Shown in pieces: positions 1 through 11,087 of a stretch of 64,000 bases of DNA. The position numbers and the translations under genes are program-made. Source of the DNA: Sacculina carcini (Eukaryota; Arthropoda; Thecostraca; Sacculinidae); contig OU696579.1 in assembly GCA_916048095.2 (NCBI GenBank), forward strand, positions 3,375,235 to 3,439,234. The letters are read 5' to 3'. Under the pieces are notes generated by a model that saw only the letters and a list, made by a program, of their open reading frames with translations, was not told where the DNA came from and made no database searches. Position 1 is the stretch's first letter. The number at the start of each line of letters is the position of its first letter.

Positions 1-620
1 AGGAATATGTGAATCCTTAATTGCTTATGCTGCGAGTTGATTTTTTTATCAACCCATGTCCTCACAAGCATCGGTTTAGTTTTCGCTGTGCTGTGGAAAG
101 ATGCAAAATTCATGGCAAATTATTTTTGCTGCATATGTCACGAATCAAGATGACCTGCTTGAAAGAATACATCTATTATACTGTTTGTTTGTTTTATTTA
201 CCGCGATGCATAATTGAGTGTAACATTTAGTGTTTAATTAAACCAATTGCTTAAACAATTGGAGCTTGTTAATAAAATATTCATGCAACATTTATTAAAC
301 AATAGTCATGCACAGAATTCAATGAAATATTTATTGTTTCACCAGCGTGGTAGATAGAACAAGTTAGAACAAGTTAATAACAAATTCCAATCTGCATTTA
401 TTAAACAATAGTCGTGCGCAGATTTGAATGAAATTTTTTTTCCTGGTTTTAAAAATCAGATATAGCACGTGGATACATAAGAAACATGACATGCAAACAA
501 TCACACTCAAACAAACAATCAAACAAACAATCACACGTTTCAAATCACAAATCAAACAATCACACGTTTCTTGAATGAAGGCTCTCCGCGAGCAGTGATT
601 GACAAAACAGGTTCGGTGTT
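1..620. other. AT-rich non-coding start of window
   Basis: No coding gene is recognisable. Two imperfect copies of a roughly 45-bp segment containing TTATTAAACAATAGTC lie near 290-340 and 395-440. A short CAATCACACGTTTC direct repeat lies near 527-571. The rest is AT-rich and featureless. Confidence 0.5.
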
Positions 621-702
621 CGACATGATCATTTCGTCGTAGCGTTCGGCTGGAATTCGGAAGGATTGGCGGTCCTTATATCTGTATTAAATATTATATC
701 TG

Positions 703-1224
703 TCAAAAGTAAAGCTGGTTTATCGTCGGCTGAGGAATCCGGTAGATCACAGTCTCGTCGTGTTTGGACAGCACCACCAGTCGAGCTTTTATATCCATTG
801 CTGTCATTACTCGTACCATGACATCCTTTCGCATTGGTCGATTGCTTATCGTGTCCATAACCACATGAACACATCTCTCGTCTATGAAAATTTTCACATA
901 ACTCTTACGAGCCTTCCAGTATGGATCAAAGAATTTATTATAATCCATCACCTTCTCCAGCTGTGCTTTTAGACGATTAATTTTTTTTCTAGGACAATCT
1001 TTTTTCATTGTGCCGATGATAATCCAGACGCGATGCTCTAGTGGAGCACCTTGTACTTTAGGCCAAAGATTTTCAGTAACGAAATCTACTTTATAGCATT
1101 CAAGCGGCATAATTCTCGTCACCTGACGAGTCTCACCTGACGTGCTATTGTCCATATTGAGTAGCACGTCAAATACTTGTGAATCGTCTAGGTATTCTAT
1201 TTCCTGAATAGTTCGAGGATCCAT
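703..1224 (-). CDS. Unrecognised ORF, 173 aa, divergent partner of the 1744 ORF
   Basis: I do not recognise this protein. The frame is open for 190 codons. The internal Met at 1224 (MDPRTIQEIEYL) is preferred because the 17 codons before it look like untranslated sequence and a TATAAG-like motif lies about 90 bp upstream on this strand. The product is mixed alpha/beta in appearance, with basic stretches (KKDCPRKKINRLKAQ) and no membrane segment or signal peptide. It faces the small ORF at 1744 across about 520 bp that carry short direct repeats, so the two may share a promoter region. It lies downstream of the dynein exon at 2369-2521 on the same strand but has no dynein homology, so it is either a separate gene or an insertion in a dynein intron. 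Host, transposon or viral origin are all open. Confidence 0.35.
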   Translation of the reverse strand: MDPRTIQEIEYLDDSQVFDVLLNMDNSTSGETRQVTRIMPLECYKVDFVTENLWPKVQGAPLEHRVWIIIGTMKKDCPRKKINRLKAQLEKVMDYNKFFDPYWKARKSYVKIFIDERCVHVVMDTISNRPMRKDVMVRVMTAMDIKARLVVLSKHDETVIYRIPQPTINQLYF

Positions 1225-1279
1225 AGCTGCTGGAGAATAAACTGAACGTCTGCACGACAAGACTCTCAAATACAAACTG

Positions 1280-1725
1280 AATGTATGCCGTGAAGACGTG
1301 TTTAGGCTTATATTCGTGTGCTGTAACCATACCGCCTTATCGAGGCTAATTGCAGTATTCAGCTGTGCCGTGACATCACAATATCACGCAAAGGCCGTCT
1401 AACACCTGAGGCTATGCAGAGATACATTGAAACGTGTATTCGCTCGCCCACCGAGATTCAGTCGCACCGCTTGAGACCACAAAGCGATCTCAATCAAACG
1501 CGTGCGCGCTGCTGGTCGCAATCAAACGCGTGCGCGCCACTGGTCGAAACTCTACAGCATTCAGACTATTTATTCGCGCGCCGCTGACTGTACAACAATT
1601 AAGTGGTGTATTCGCACGCTGCTTGTCACATGAGGATACACAACCCAAGCACAGTAAATGTTCATCAACTAACCTTCATTTTTTATCATCAAAGTGTGCG
1701 TTAGTCTTGCTTTGTCTGCTGAGGT
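1280..1725. promoter_or_regulatory. Intergenic region between two divergent ORFs with direct repeats
   Basis: This region separates the minus ORF ending upstream at 1224 from the plus ORF at 1744. It contains two tandem copies of CAATCAAACGCGTGCGCGC followed by a C-rich CTGGTCG tail (about 1492-1546, period about 30 bp). On the minus strand a TATAAG-like motif lies near 1300. On the plus strand a TATTTATT stretch lies near 1566. It is GC-richer than its surroundings. A shared bidirectional promoter is an inference from layout only. Confidence 0.3.
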
Positions 1726-1743
1726 GTGTGTGTCTGCCGCACA

Positions 1744-2019
1744 ATGCCTTGTGTCAATACTGAAGGAAATGTATTTGCTTGGAGATACATTGGTGTCGAT
1801 GCGCCTATCGAAGGAACAATTGTGAGTGAATGCGAGAATGCATTCGATACTTTTGAAGAGTATATTTGCAACGCTATGATGAGCAGCGTCTCCATTCCGG
1901 ACCAGTGCGACACGCAGCTTCAAATACTTTATGAGAGCAACGATTGTATTTACATCATGAAACTCAAACTTGTTATCCGCAAACACAAGTGCTGGAAATG
2001 TGTTGAAAATAAACGTTGA
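1744..2019 (+). CDS. Unrecognised small ORF, 91 aa
   Basis: I do not recognise this protein. The frame is open from 1726, but the Met at 1744 (MPCVNTEGNVFAW) is the better start because the preceding codons are a GT-rich tract. The product is acidic in its first two thirds and ends in a basic, cysteine-bearing tail (IRKHKCWKCVENKR). An AATAAA signal overlaps the stop codon region (about 2008-2013), which would fit a very short 3' UTR. It diverges from the 703-1224 ORF. Coding status is uncertain; the compact divergent layout and the overlapping poly(A) signal are the main support. Confidence 0.3.
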   Translation: MPCVNTEGNVFAWRYIGVDAPIEGTIVSECENAFDTFEEYICNAMMSSVSIPDQCDTQLQILYESNDCIYIMKLKLVIRKHKCWKCVENKR

Positions 2020-2027
2020 ATCGGAAG

Positions 2028-2250
2028 CGTTATTTCTCGGCGCTAGGTGTAAAGAGCGCTATTGGGAGGAGTTCGGCGAGTTATTTCTCGGAGATAGGGG
2101 GCGATTTCGGCGATAGGTATCAAGAGCGCTATTGGGGGGGGGGGGGGCTGCAAGTTATTTCTCGGCGATAGGGGGCGTAAAGGCGCTCTGCGGCGCTCGA
2201 AGAGGGCGCTGGGTGGACGCAGAGGTAACGCTGTCTATCGCGAAACAGTA
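2028..2250. repeat. G-rich imperfect tandem repeats with a poly-G tract
   Basis: Three imperfect copies of TTATTTCTCGGCGATAGGGG occur at irregular spacing, with repeated AGAGCGCTATTGGG between them. A run of about 14 G lies near 2135-2148. No coding potential was seen. Confidence 0.6.
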
Positions 2251-2330
2251 CGGCTTTAGTTAGGCGATTACCCCGTATAGGTGTCACTACCTGCTAGACA
2301 CCCAACCCCTACTATATATGTATATATATA

Positions 2331-2363
<33 letters not shown>

Positions 2364-2368
2364 TTTGC

Positions 2369-2521
2369 CTGTCTCATGGCCGTGAGGAATCCCTGTGGAT
2401 TGAAGAAACCCGTCATCCAGAAGGACTTGGGTCTTCCTCTGATCAGCCACTGATTTATCTGGTTGTTGCGTTCCACCAGCTCGGTGAACCAGAAACCGAG
2501 AGTTGACGAGTCCCACGATAT
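2369..2521 (-). CDS. DNAH5/8-like: Axonemal dynein heavy chain exon (C-terminal domain), 51 codons
   Basis: This exon encodes part of the C-terminal domain of a dynein heavy chain, the ATP-driven motor of ciliary and flagellar outer arms. Key blocks are [37 protein letters not shown] and LTAMRQ. The [18 protein letters not shown] block is typical of DNAH5/DNAH8-type outer-arm chains rather than cytoplasmic or DNAH9/11/17 chains. The acceptor is CAG before ATATCG (phase 0). The exon ends with CAG followed by GCAAAA, so the donor would be the rare GC type. It follows the exon at 12777-12908 in protein order. The next dynein exon, expected to start E-x-T-R, was not found at lower coordinates. 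Confidence 0.88.
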
Positions 2522-2550
2522 CTGACCGGTATTCAAACACAATGTCATAA

Positions 2551-3639
2551 CTAGGGTGACATTTTGTTACAAATACAATTTTTGCATATAATCTGTTCAT
2601 CATAAGGAGCCTAAAAATCAATATTTTATTGCTCTGAGGTTAGTATTAAATAAGTTATAAATGTAACTTTTTGCAACTTTTTGTTTTTACCGCAACTTTT
2701 TTTTATTTTCAAGAGCAACTATTTAGATTTAGAAGAATTTTGAACTTTTAGAACGATTGTTTCACACTATCAATACAAATTGTCAGTTGTAAAGGTGTAC
2801 ATTGCAGCATATGTTCATGTATTGTTAACAAAAACTCGGTAAGCATGTATCGGGAAGGCGTGTGAACATTGTGTCCGTGTGTGGTTCTAGACATCCTGAG
2901 TGTGCATAGCACCGCATACGGACACACATATATATGTAGACACAACACAGACATAGAAAATATAATATATACATGAATATCTGATATATACATTTGTGAA
3001 ATTGGTGCAATCTCTGATATAGACACATGCATTTGTGCAACAAAATTTAACATACATTTTTATTATTTTCGAGCAGCCTTAGAGCAACTAGTTAGATCAA
3101 CAGCACTTGAATATAATTACCGTATAATCAGATGATGTATTATCTGAAAACTCTATTTAGACCTTGGAACATTTAAGAAAATTAAAACCAAGTGGGAATT
3201 TCAAATTATATTGTGTATTTAAATGGCACTACCAGGCATCAGTGCGACAGACTAGGAAAGTATGTGAAACTCAATCTTAACGCAACCGCCAAAATTCAAA
3301 CTGCATAATTAAGTAAAAACAAAAACGTGAAACTCCCAAAGTGTTATGTTAAGGAGTATTTCAGTGTTGAAATTTCATTACCCTATTATTTAGAATAGAC
3401 GATACTTAGCGAACCATTGAGCTCAACGTATTAGCGCAACTATTTGCGATTTTTGGCGCTTCGAAATCGCCAGTGAGGTTACAGTTGAAGCTCACGAAAC
3501 ATGCAATCATAGCACAGCCGCGTGTGCTGCAATTTTGTTTGCGCAACTTTTTGGCGCAACTTTTAGGATTTTTAGCACAAGTTTTAGGATTTTTAGCGCA
3601 ACGTTTCATTATTTTTAGCGCTCCAAAAGGTCACCCTAG
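2551..3639. mobile_element. MITE-like DNA transposon with short terminal inverted repeats
   Basis: The left end CTAGGGTGACATTTTG (2551-2566) and the right end CAAAAGGTCACCCTAG (3624-3639) are inverted copies with one mismatch. Both contain a TA three bases in, compatible with a TA target duplication around GGGTGAC ends. Sub-terminal GCAACTTTTT-type repeats occur near both ends (about 2660-2715 and 3530-3610). There is no transposase ORF, so it would be non-autonomous. It lies in the dynein intron only 30 bp upstream of the 2369-2521 exon acceptor. The superfamily is not assigned. Confidence 0.45.
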
Positions 3640-4554
3640 TCACAACTCACTAATTCTCGCAACAACAGCCTAATGTGGTGCCTGTTAGAGCGTGTTTGGC
3701 GCTAGAACTTGAAATAGCACCGTAGAAATACAGTAGGTGGAACATTAGTCAAAAATGACGCGCAATAGTAAACAATCTATACATCATGGGCGTACATCAT
3801 CAATGATATATAATCCCCGACAAATTGGATGGGGGAATGAATGCACAACTATACGCCCGATCATTCTGCTGAGTTCGGTTAATTGGGAATATTGGGTTAA
3901 TACTCGTATAGTCAATTAGGTTAGGTTAATTGGGTAATTGGGTATATTTTCATCAAGATCAGCATAGCAAATAAGTAATAATACAGGAGTGTGTATACAA
4001 TTATATGCAATATACTTTCCATTGAGATATTTGTTGTGATTAACTAGGCATCAAATGATTGAGGGTTCCCCGCAATTGACCAATTGAGCCAATTTTGAAC
4101 ACTAAGGCATGACGGCTGTCATCCCCCTGAACCTCAGCATAAATATACGCCCCTGCTATACACAAACGTACATGAATGCTCATTTAAGCAATGCTCATTT
4201 GCGCATACTGATTGAACATGCACGTTTGTGTAGAGAAGTATCTGCACGGTACTTGAGCATGTACAGTGTGTAAGACTCTACTACACGATAAGCATTCACG
4301 AAGTGAACGAAAACCGAGAAAGAGCAGACGAAGAGCTAATGTAAAGGATCGTAAAGAAAGAAAGATATGGATGGAAACCCGCGTTGAACTGAAGAAACAA
4401 GAACCCTTAAACAACAAATATTAACAACTGAACAAATAATAACACAGATATTGCTAATGGATAATGCATGGGCAGAAAAAGTGAATAAATGGGGAATACC
4501 TTGGAAATGGGGGAGTACCTTGTGTAGCAGCGATTATACAATATACATCTATAC
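3640..4554. other. Non-coding intron sequence
   Basis: No gene, RNA or mobile element was recognised. A run of TTGGGTTAAT/TTAGGTTAATTGGG variants lies around 3880-3950. The remainder is AT-rich intron of the dynein gene. Confidence 0.5.
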
Positions 4555-4578
4555 ATCTATGTATATATAAAAGAGATC

Positions 4579-4747
<169 letters not shown>

Positions 4748-4799
4748 TGTCTGTCTGTCCCACCCTCCTTGGTCCGTATTCTATCAGCTGCTACTCGGC

Positions 4800-7560
4800 C
4801 ATCACTTGGCGTATTCGCTAAAAATTTATACCACCATGCTGGAAATTTTCTTTTCTACACTGTATGTTAAATTTTTCATATTAAAAAAAGAAACAAAAAA
4901 ATTTATAGCGGTGAAAGACAAAATGAACCCTGAAAAATGCGAAAAGTTTGGTCAATATTCTGCAGACTACTCCTCCTAAATCAGCAATAGTACAACTATA
5001 CAAATTATACCACTGTGTAGAACATTTTCTGTTCTACTCCACAAACCATAATTCAAACCAAAAATTGAATATAAAATATGTTAAATGGAAAAAAATTCAA
5101 TCTACATTCAAATATATATATAAACTCCAAGCGTCCGATTTTCTATACTTTTTTCTGTATTTCTCAAAAACTAATTATCACACATCTTAATTAATAATAC
5201 CATTATGCTGGCAATTTTGTTTTCTACATCACGGTATAATTTATAATTTTCCAAAGTGTATTTAAAAAAAGTTACGGCGGTGTGAAGTGTCAATGACAAA
5301 GTCAAAAAGGCAAAATTAGCACAAAAAACGTGAATATTTTGGTCAATATTCCGCTATCTATTTCTCATAAACCAACACTGTTACAGCTATAAAAATTATA
5401 CTATTGTGTAGATCATGTTTTGTTCTACAAGAAGATCTATAATTTATACCCACAAATGATACAAAAAATGTGTAAGATTGGCAAATTTCTCAAATACATC
5501 CAAAATTACACTTGAACAACGGGCGACTAAGATTTATTCATTTTTCTACTATTGTTCAATAAATATTTGTTAAACATAAAAATAAAATATACCATCGTGC
5601 TAGAAATCTTGTTTTCTACAATACGGTATCATTTGTAATTTTCCAAGGTGTATCTGAAGGAAGTTACGGCGGTGTAAAGTCAAAATGTCATGTTGCCAAT
5701 TTGACAGCTATTATGCGCACTTGCGATTACACATGAATATACACTGATTTAATTTCACTGAAATCCAATCACAATTTACGCACTTGCGATTACACAGGAA
5801 TATACTACTGTGTAGAGAATTTTGTGTTCTACAAGATAAGCTATAATTTATACCCACAAATGATACAAAAAACGTATAAAATTGGCTAAATTCTCAAATA
5901 CATCCAAAACTACACTTGCACACCGGGCGACTAAAATGAATTCATTTTCTACTATTTCTCAGTAACAATTAGTTACACATAATAATAAAGTATACCATCC
6001 TGCTAGAAATCTTGTTTTCTACAATGTGGTATAATTTTTTATTTCCCAAAATGTATCTGAAGGAAGTTACAGCGGTGTAAAGTCAAAAGCACATATTACC
6101 AATTTGACAGCTATTATGCCCACTTGCGATTACACAGGAATATACACGGATTAAATTTCACTGAAGCCCAATCACAATTCAGAATGCGTCATATTAGCTC
6201 CAAGCATGGATGGTGTGGTTTTATTGCGTACAGTTTAATTAATGCTCCACTACTCGTATACTGAAGAGAAAGTCTTTTTTGTCCTCAATATTTACACATG
6301 AATTGTTCCGCACGACGGGCGGGTAAAATGCTGCTGGGAACAAAGTTAACTACTAAATTTTACTGTGTAATTTAATTGGTTTTATTTCAAGTTGCATACG
6401 CTCAAGTTGCATAAGGATATGGGTTGTAATATCATGCAATGCCAACTATATTGCATATGCTGTTTTAGGGGAAGCATTTATCTGGAATTATATAGATTAA
6501 AGAGAGTTTCATTGTTTTGATAGTGTTACACTTCTGAATTACTACACACGAAGAACGGGTGTGAATTTGAGCAGTGTTGAAATAGCAAACCTTGGTCAAT
6601 AATTAAAACAAGTATTAACAAATTTGACTTTTTCTATCGGTTGTTTTTCATCAATTTTCTTTGTGTTTGTTTCGTGTTTGAGTTCTGAATTTTTCCGCAC
6701 AACGGGCAGCTTTAAATATGAGGCGGGTTGTGGAAAAACATGTTTTCTAAATTGAAAGATAAATTTCACATTTAGACTTTTATTTTGGCTAAAACATTCC
6801 TATGGGTTTGTTTTTATTTTTCAATTTGCACTAATTTTTTTATGAATTGAATATTAATTATATTTTATGAACTGCCGTCAATTATTAGAATAAGAATATG
6901 CAAATTCAGAACAGGAACTTTCTATTAGTATAGATTTTACAATTTAGAGTTTTCTATTAAACTGGATGTTTGCATTTAAATATGTATTACTTTTGTATAA
7001 TTAATTGTTCCGCACGACGGGTGGGTTCAAACATTCAATTTTACCGTGTGCAATGAATCCATATACAAAACTCACGGGCTTGACTTCAAGATCCAGACAC
7101 ACTAATGTAAATGTGACTTAAATGGTGTATAAATACATCGCATTATGCAACAAATGTGAATTTAGCTGCCTTACATTTTGGTTCCGATACTATATTAGCG
7201 GGTTGAGAGAAAAGCTTTGGTGGACCGCGTGTTTGGGACTCCTGGGGTAGATAATCTCAGTCTTCTGATTACGAATTATGATCAAATCAGTATATTTTGT
7301 GATCACAAACTATTAAGTTGAATCACCTCAGTCTAGGCTGAGTGCGGTCAAGATTGAATGGTTGGGTTGGGTTGGGTAGGTTTGACTCAGGTTATATTGG
7401 GTCTTAATGATAGCGGAAAATATATAAATTTTAGCAATACATATTATAGCGGTAAAAGTAAAATAGTGCTTAAGCAAATGATGTTGGGGAATGATGTTAA
7501 GTAATAAATATAGTTTGGAAACATTCTGATGAAAATATTTCATCATCTTTCATTGTTTGT
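4800..7560 (+). repeat. Large tandem duplication, first copy
   Basis: This stretch is collinear with about 7561-10400. Matching landmarks are the TTGTTCCGCACGACGGGCGG motif at 6303 and 8739, the motif followed by GGTTCAAACATTCAATTTTA at 7003 and 9839, and the TGGTTGGGTTGGGTTGGG stretch at 7358 and 10195. The offset is about 2.44 kb in the first part and about 2.84 kb in the last part, so one copy has gained or lost a module. Confidence 0.65.
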
Positions 7561-10400
7561 TTCGTGTTTGTGTTTGTTGTTGGGTATAATTTATACCCAA
7601 AAATTGAATATAAACCATGTAAAATGGAAAAAAATTCTAAATTATATTTAAACTCCACGCGTCCGATTTTTTATATTTTTTCTCTATTTCTCAAAACTAA
7701 TTATCACACATCTAAATAAATAATACCATCATGCTGGAAATTTTGTTTTCTACAACACGGTATAATTTTTAATTTTCCAAAGAGTATTGAGAAAAATTTA
7801 CGGCGGTGTGAAGTGTAAATGACAAAGTCAAAAAGGCAAAATTATCACAAAAAACGTGAATATTTTGGTCAATATTCCGCTATCCATTCCTCATAAGCCA
7901 GCAATGGTACAGCTATAAAAATTATACTATTGTGTAGATAATTTTGTGTTCTACAAGAAAAGTTATAACGTATACCCACAAATGATAAAAAAACGTGTAA
8001 AATTGGCAAAATTATCAAATACATCCCAAATTACACTTGAAAACCGAGTGACTAAAATTAATTCATTTTTCTACTATTTCTCAGTAACTATTTGTTACAA
8101 ATAAAATAAATTATAGCATCGTGCTAGAAATTTCGTTTTCTACAATACGGTATAATTTGTAATTTTCCAAAGTGTATCTGAAGGAAGTTACGGCGGTGTA
8201 AAGTCAAAAGGACATATTGCCAATTTGACAGCTATTACGATTGCGATTACACAGGAATATACTACTGTGTAAATAATTTTGTGTTCTATTAGAAAAGCAA
8301 TAATTTATACCCACAAATGATACAAAAACGTGTAAAATCGGCAAAATTCTCAAATACATCCAAAATTACACTTGAACACCGGGCGACTGAAATTCATTCA
8401 TTTTTCTACTATTTCTCAGTAACTATTAGTTACACATAAAAATAAATTATACCGTCGTGCTGGAAATTTTGTGTTCTACAATGCGGTATAATTTTTTATT
8501 TTCCAAAGTGTATCTGAAGGAAGTTATGGCGGTGTAAAGTCAAAAGGACATATTACCAATTTGACAGCTATTATGCGCACTTGCGATTACACAGGAATAT
8601 ACACTGATTTAATTTCACTGAAGTCCAATCACAATTTATAATGCATCATATTAGCTCCAAGCATGGATGGTGTGGTTTTATTGAGTACATTATACTGAAT
8701 ATAAAGGCTTTATTGTCCTCAATATTTACACATGAATTGTTCCGCACGACGGGCGGGTAAAATTCTACTGGGAACAATGTAAGCTACTGAATTTGACTGT
8801 GAAATTTAATTGGTATAATTTCAAGTTGCATACGCTCAAGTTGCATAAGGATACGGGTTGTAATATCATGCAATGCCAACTATATGCATATGGTGTTTTA
8901 GCGGAAGCATTAATCTGGAATTATAGAGATGACAGAAATTTTCATTGCTTTGATAGTGTTACACTTCTGAATTGCTAAACACGAAGGACGGGTGTGAATT
9001 TGAGCAGTGTTGAGGGAAAAAACATCGTCAATAATTAAAACAAGAATTTAAAAATTTGACTTTATCTATTGGTCGTTTTTCATCAATTTTCTTTGTGTTT
9101 GTTTCGTGTTTGAGTTCTGAATTATTCCGCACGAAAGGCAGCTTTAGATATGAGGCGGGTTGTGGAATAACATGTTTTCTAAATTGAAACATAAATTTCA
9201 CATTTAGACTTATATATTGGCTAAAACTTTCCTATGGGCTCGTTTTTCTTTTTCAATTTGCACTAATTTTTTCATGAATTGAATATTAATTATATTTTAT
9301 GAACTATTCCGCACTATATAGCGAGGTATACGATATTTTGCTAGCAGTAAATATTCTAGCGATAAAAGTAGAATAGCTCTTAAGCAAATGATGGTGGAGA
9401 ATGATGTGAACCTTTATATATATTTTGCGATCTGATGATATATGTATTAGGAATAATACGTAGCAGAATATAGATTGCATAATATAATATCGGCTGTAAT
9501 ATCAAGGGCTGTAATATCGGTGTAATAAAAAAAATAACATCTGTACGAACATGATGCATTAGTGGAAGCATTAACCGGGAATTATGATATATTATGGAAA
9601 AAAATTTCATTTATATACTAAAAGAATTCATTGTTATTTTGTGTTTACATTTCGAAATTATTCCTGACGACGGGCGGGCTTAAGTATGAGGCGGGTTGAC
9701 TGAATAATATCTCGTCTATTATTAGAATAAGAATATTCAAATTCAGAACAGGAATTTTCTATTGGTTTAGATTTTACAATTTAGAGTTTTCTATTAGACT
9801 GGCTGTTTGCATTTAAATATGTATTACTTTTGTTTTATTAATTGTTCCGCACGACGGGTGGGTTCAAACATTCAATTTTACCGTGTGGAATGAATCCATA
9901 TACAAAACTCACGGGCTTTAATTCAAGATCCAGACTCACTAATGTAAATTTGACTTAAATGGTATAATTATATCGCATTATGCAACAAATGTGAATTTAG
10001 CTGCCTAACAGTTTGGTTCCGATACTATATTGGCGGGTTGAGAGAAAAGTCTTGGTGGGCCGCGTGTTTGGGACCCCTGGGGTAGATAATCTCAGTCTTC
10101 TGATTACAAATTATGATCGAATCAGTATATTTTGTGATCACAAACTAATAAGTTAAATCACCTCAGACTAGGCTGGGTGCGGTCATGATTGGATGGTTGG
10201 GTTGGGTTGGGTAGGTTTGACTCAGGTCATATTGGGTTTTAATGATGGCGGAAAATATATAAATTTTAGCAATAAATATTATAGCGGTAAAAGTAAAATA
10301 GTACTTAAGCAAAGATGTCCGGGAATGATGTTGAGTAATAAATATAGTTTGGAAACATTCTGATGAAAATATTTTATCATCTTTAATTGTTTGTTTCGTG
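7561..10400 (+). repeat. Large tandem duplication, second copy
   Basis: Second copy of the 4800-7560 unit, differing by scattered substitutions and by extra sequence around 9300-9650 that includes a degenerate hairpin motif at about 9300 and another at 9651. Order of modules is otherwise conserved. Confidence 0.65.
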
Positions 10401-10407
10401 TTTGTGT

Positions 10408-11051
10408 TCTGAATTATACCACACGATGGGCAGATTTATATATCAGGCGGGTTGAGGGATAATATTTGTCAAAATAAGAACAAAAAAATATTTACATTTA
10501 CACTTTTCTATTGGTTAAGATATGTATAGCTTACATTTTTTGCTTTTCAATTTGTATTAATTATATTTTATGGATTTAATATGAATTTTATTGTATGAAT
10601 TGTTCCGCACGACGAGCGGGATTGAAAAAAGTGTTGACATTTTTTAGTTCATTTTTTCAAATGGTTCATTTGAAAAAAAGGTATTTTTTATACAAAAATG
10701 CTCCGCGGGCAGCAACTATAGACAATAGAACGTTGAATTTCCCCTGTAGAATTAATCCATACACAAAACCAATGGATTTGACTTCAAGATCCAGAACGGA
10801 TCGTGTTCAAGTTCTGAATTATTTAGCACGACGGGCGGGTGTAAAAATTAATAAGACGGACTGAGGGGAAATATTTTATCAAAATAAATATAATTAAGCT
10901 TAGAATTTTCAATTGATAAATATTTTTATGAGTGTACCCTATTTCAATTTTAATTACCCTATTTTAATTTTTAATTTTCCATATTTTTTATCAATTGAAT
11001 ATGAATTTCATGTTATGAATTGCTCCGCACAAAGGGCGGGTTTTAATGCTA

Positions 11052-11087
<36 letters not shown>

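Noticed and set aside
7340-7400. Telomere-like TTGGGTTGGG repeats
   Set aside because: Only three to four units inside a duplicated repeat, also at 10195; not a telomeric array.
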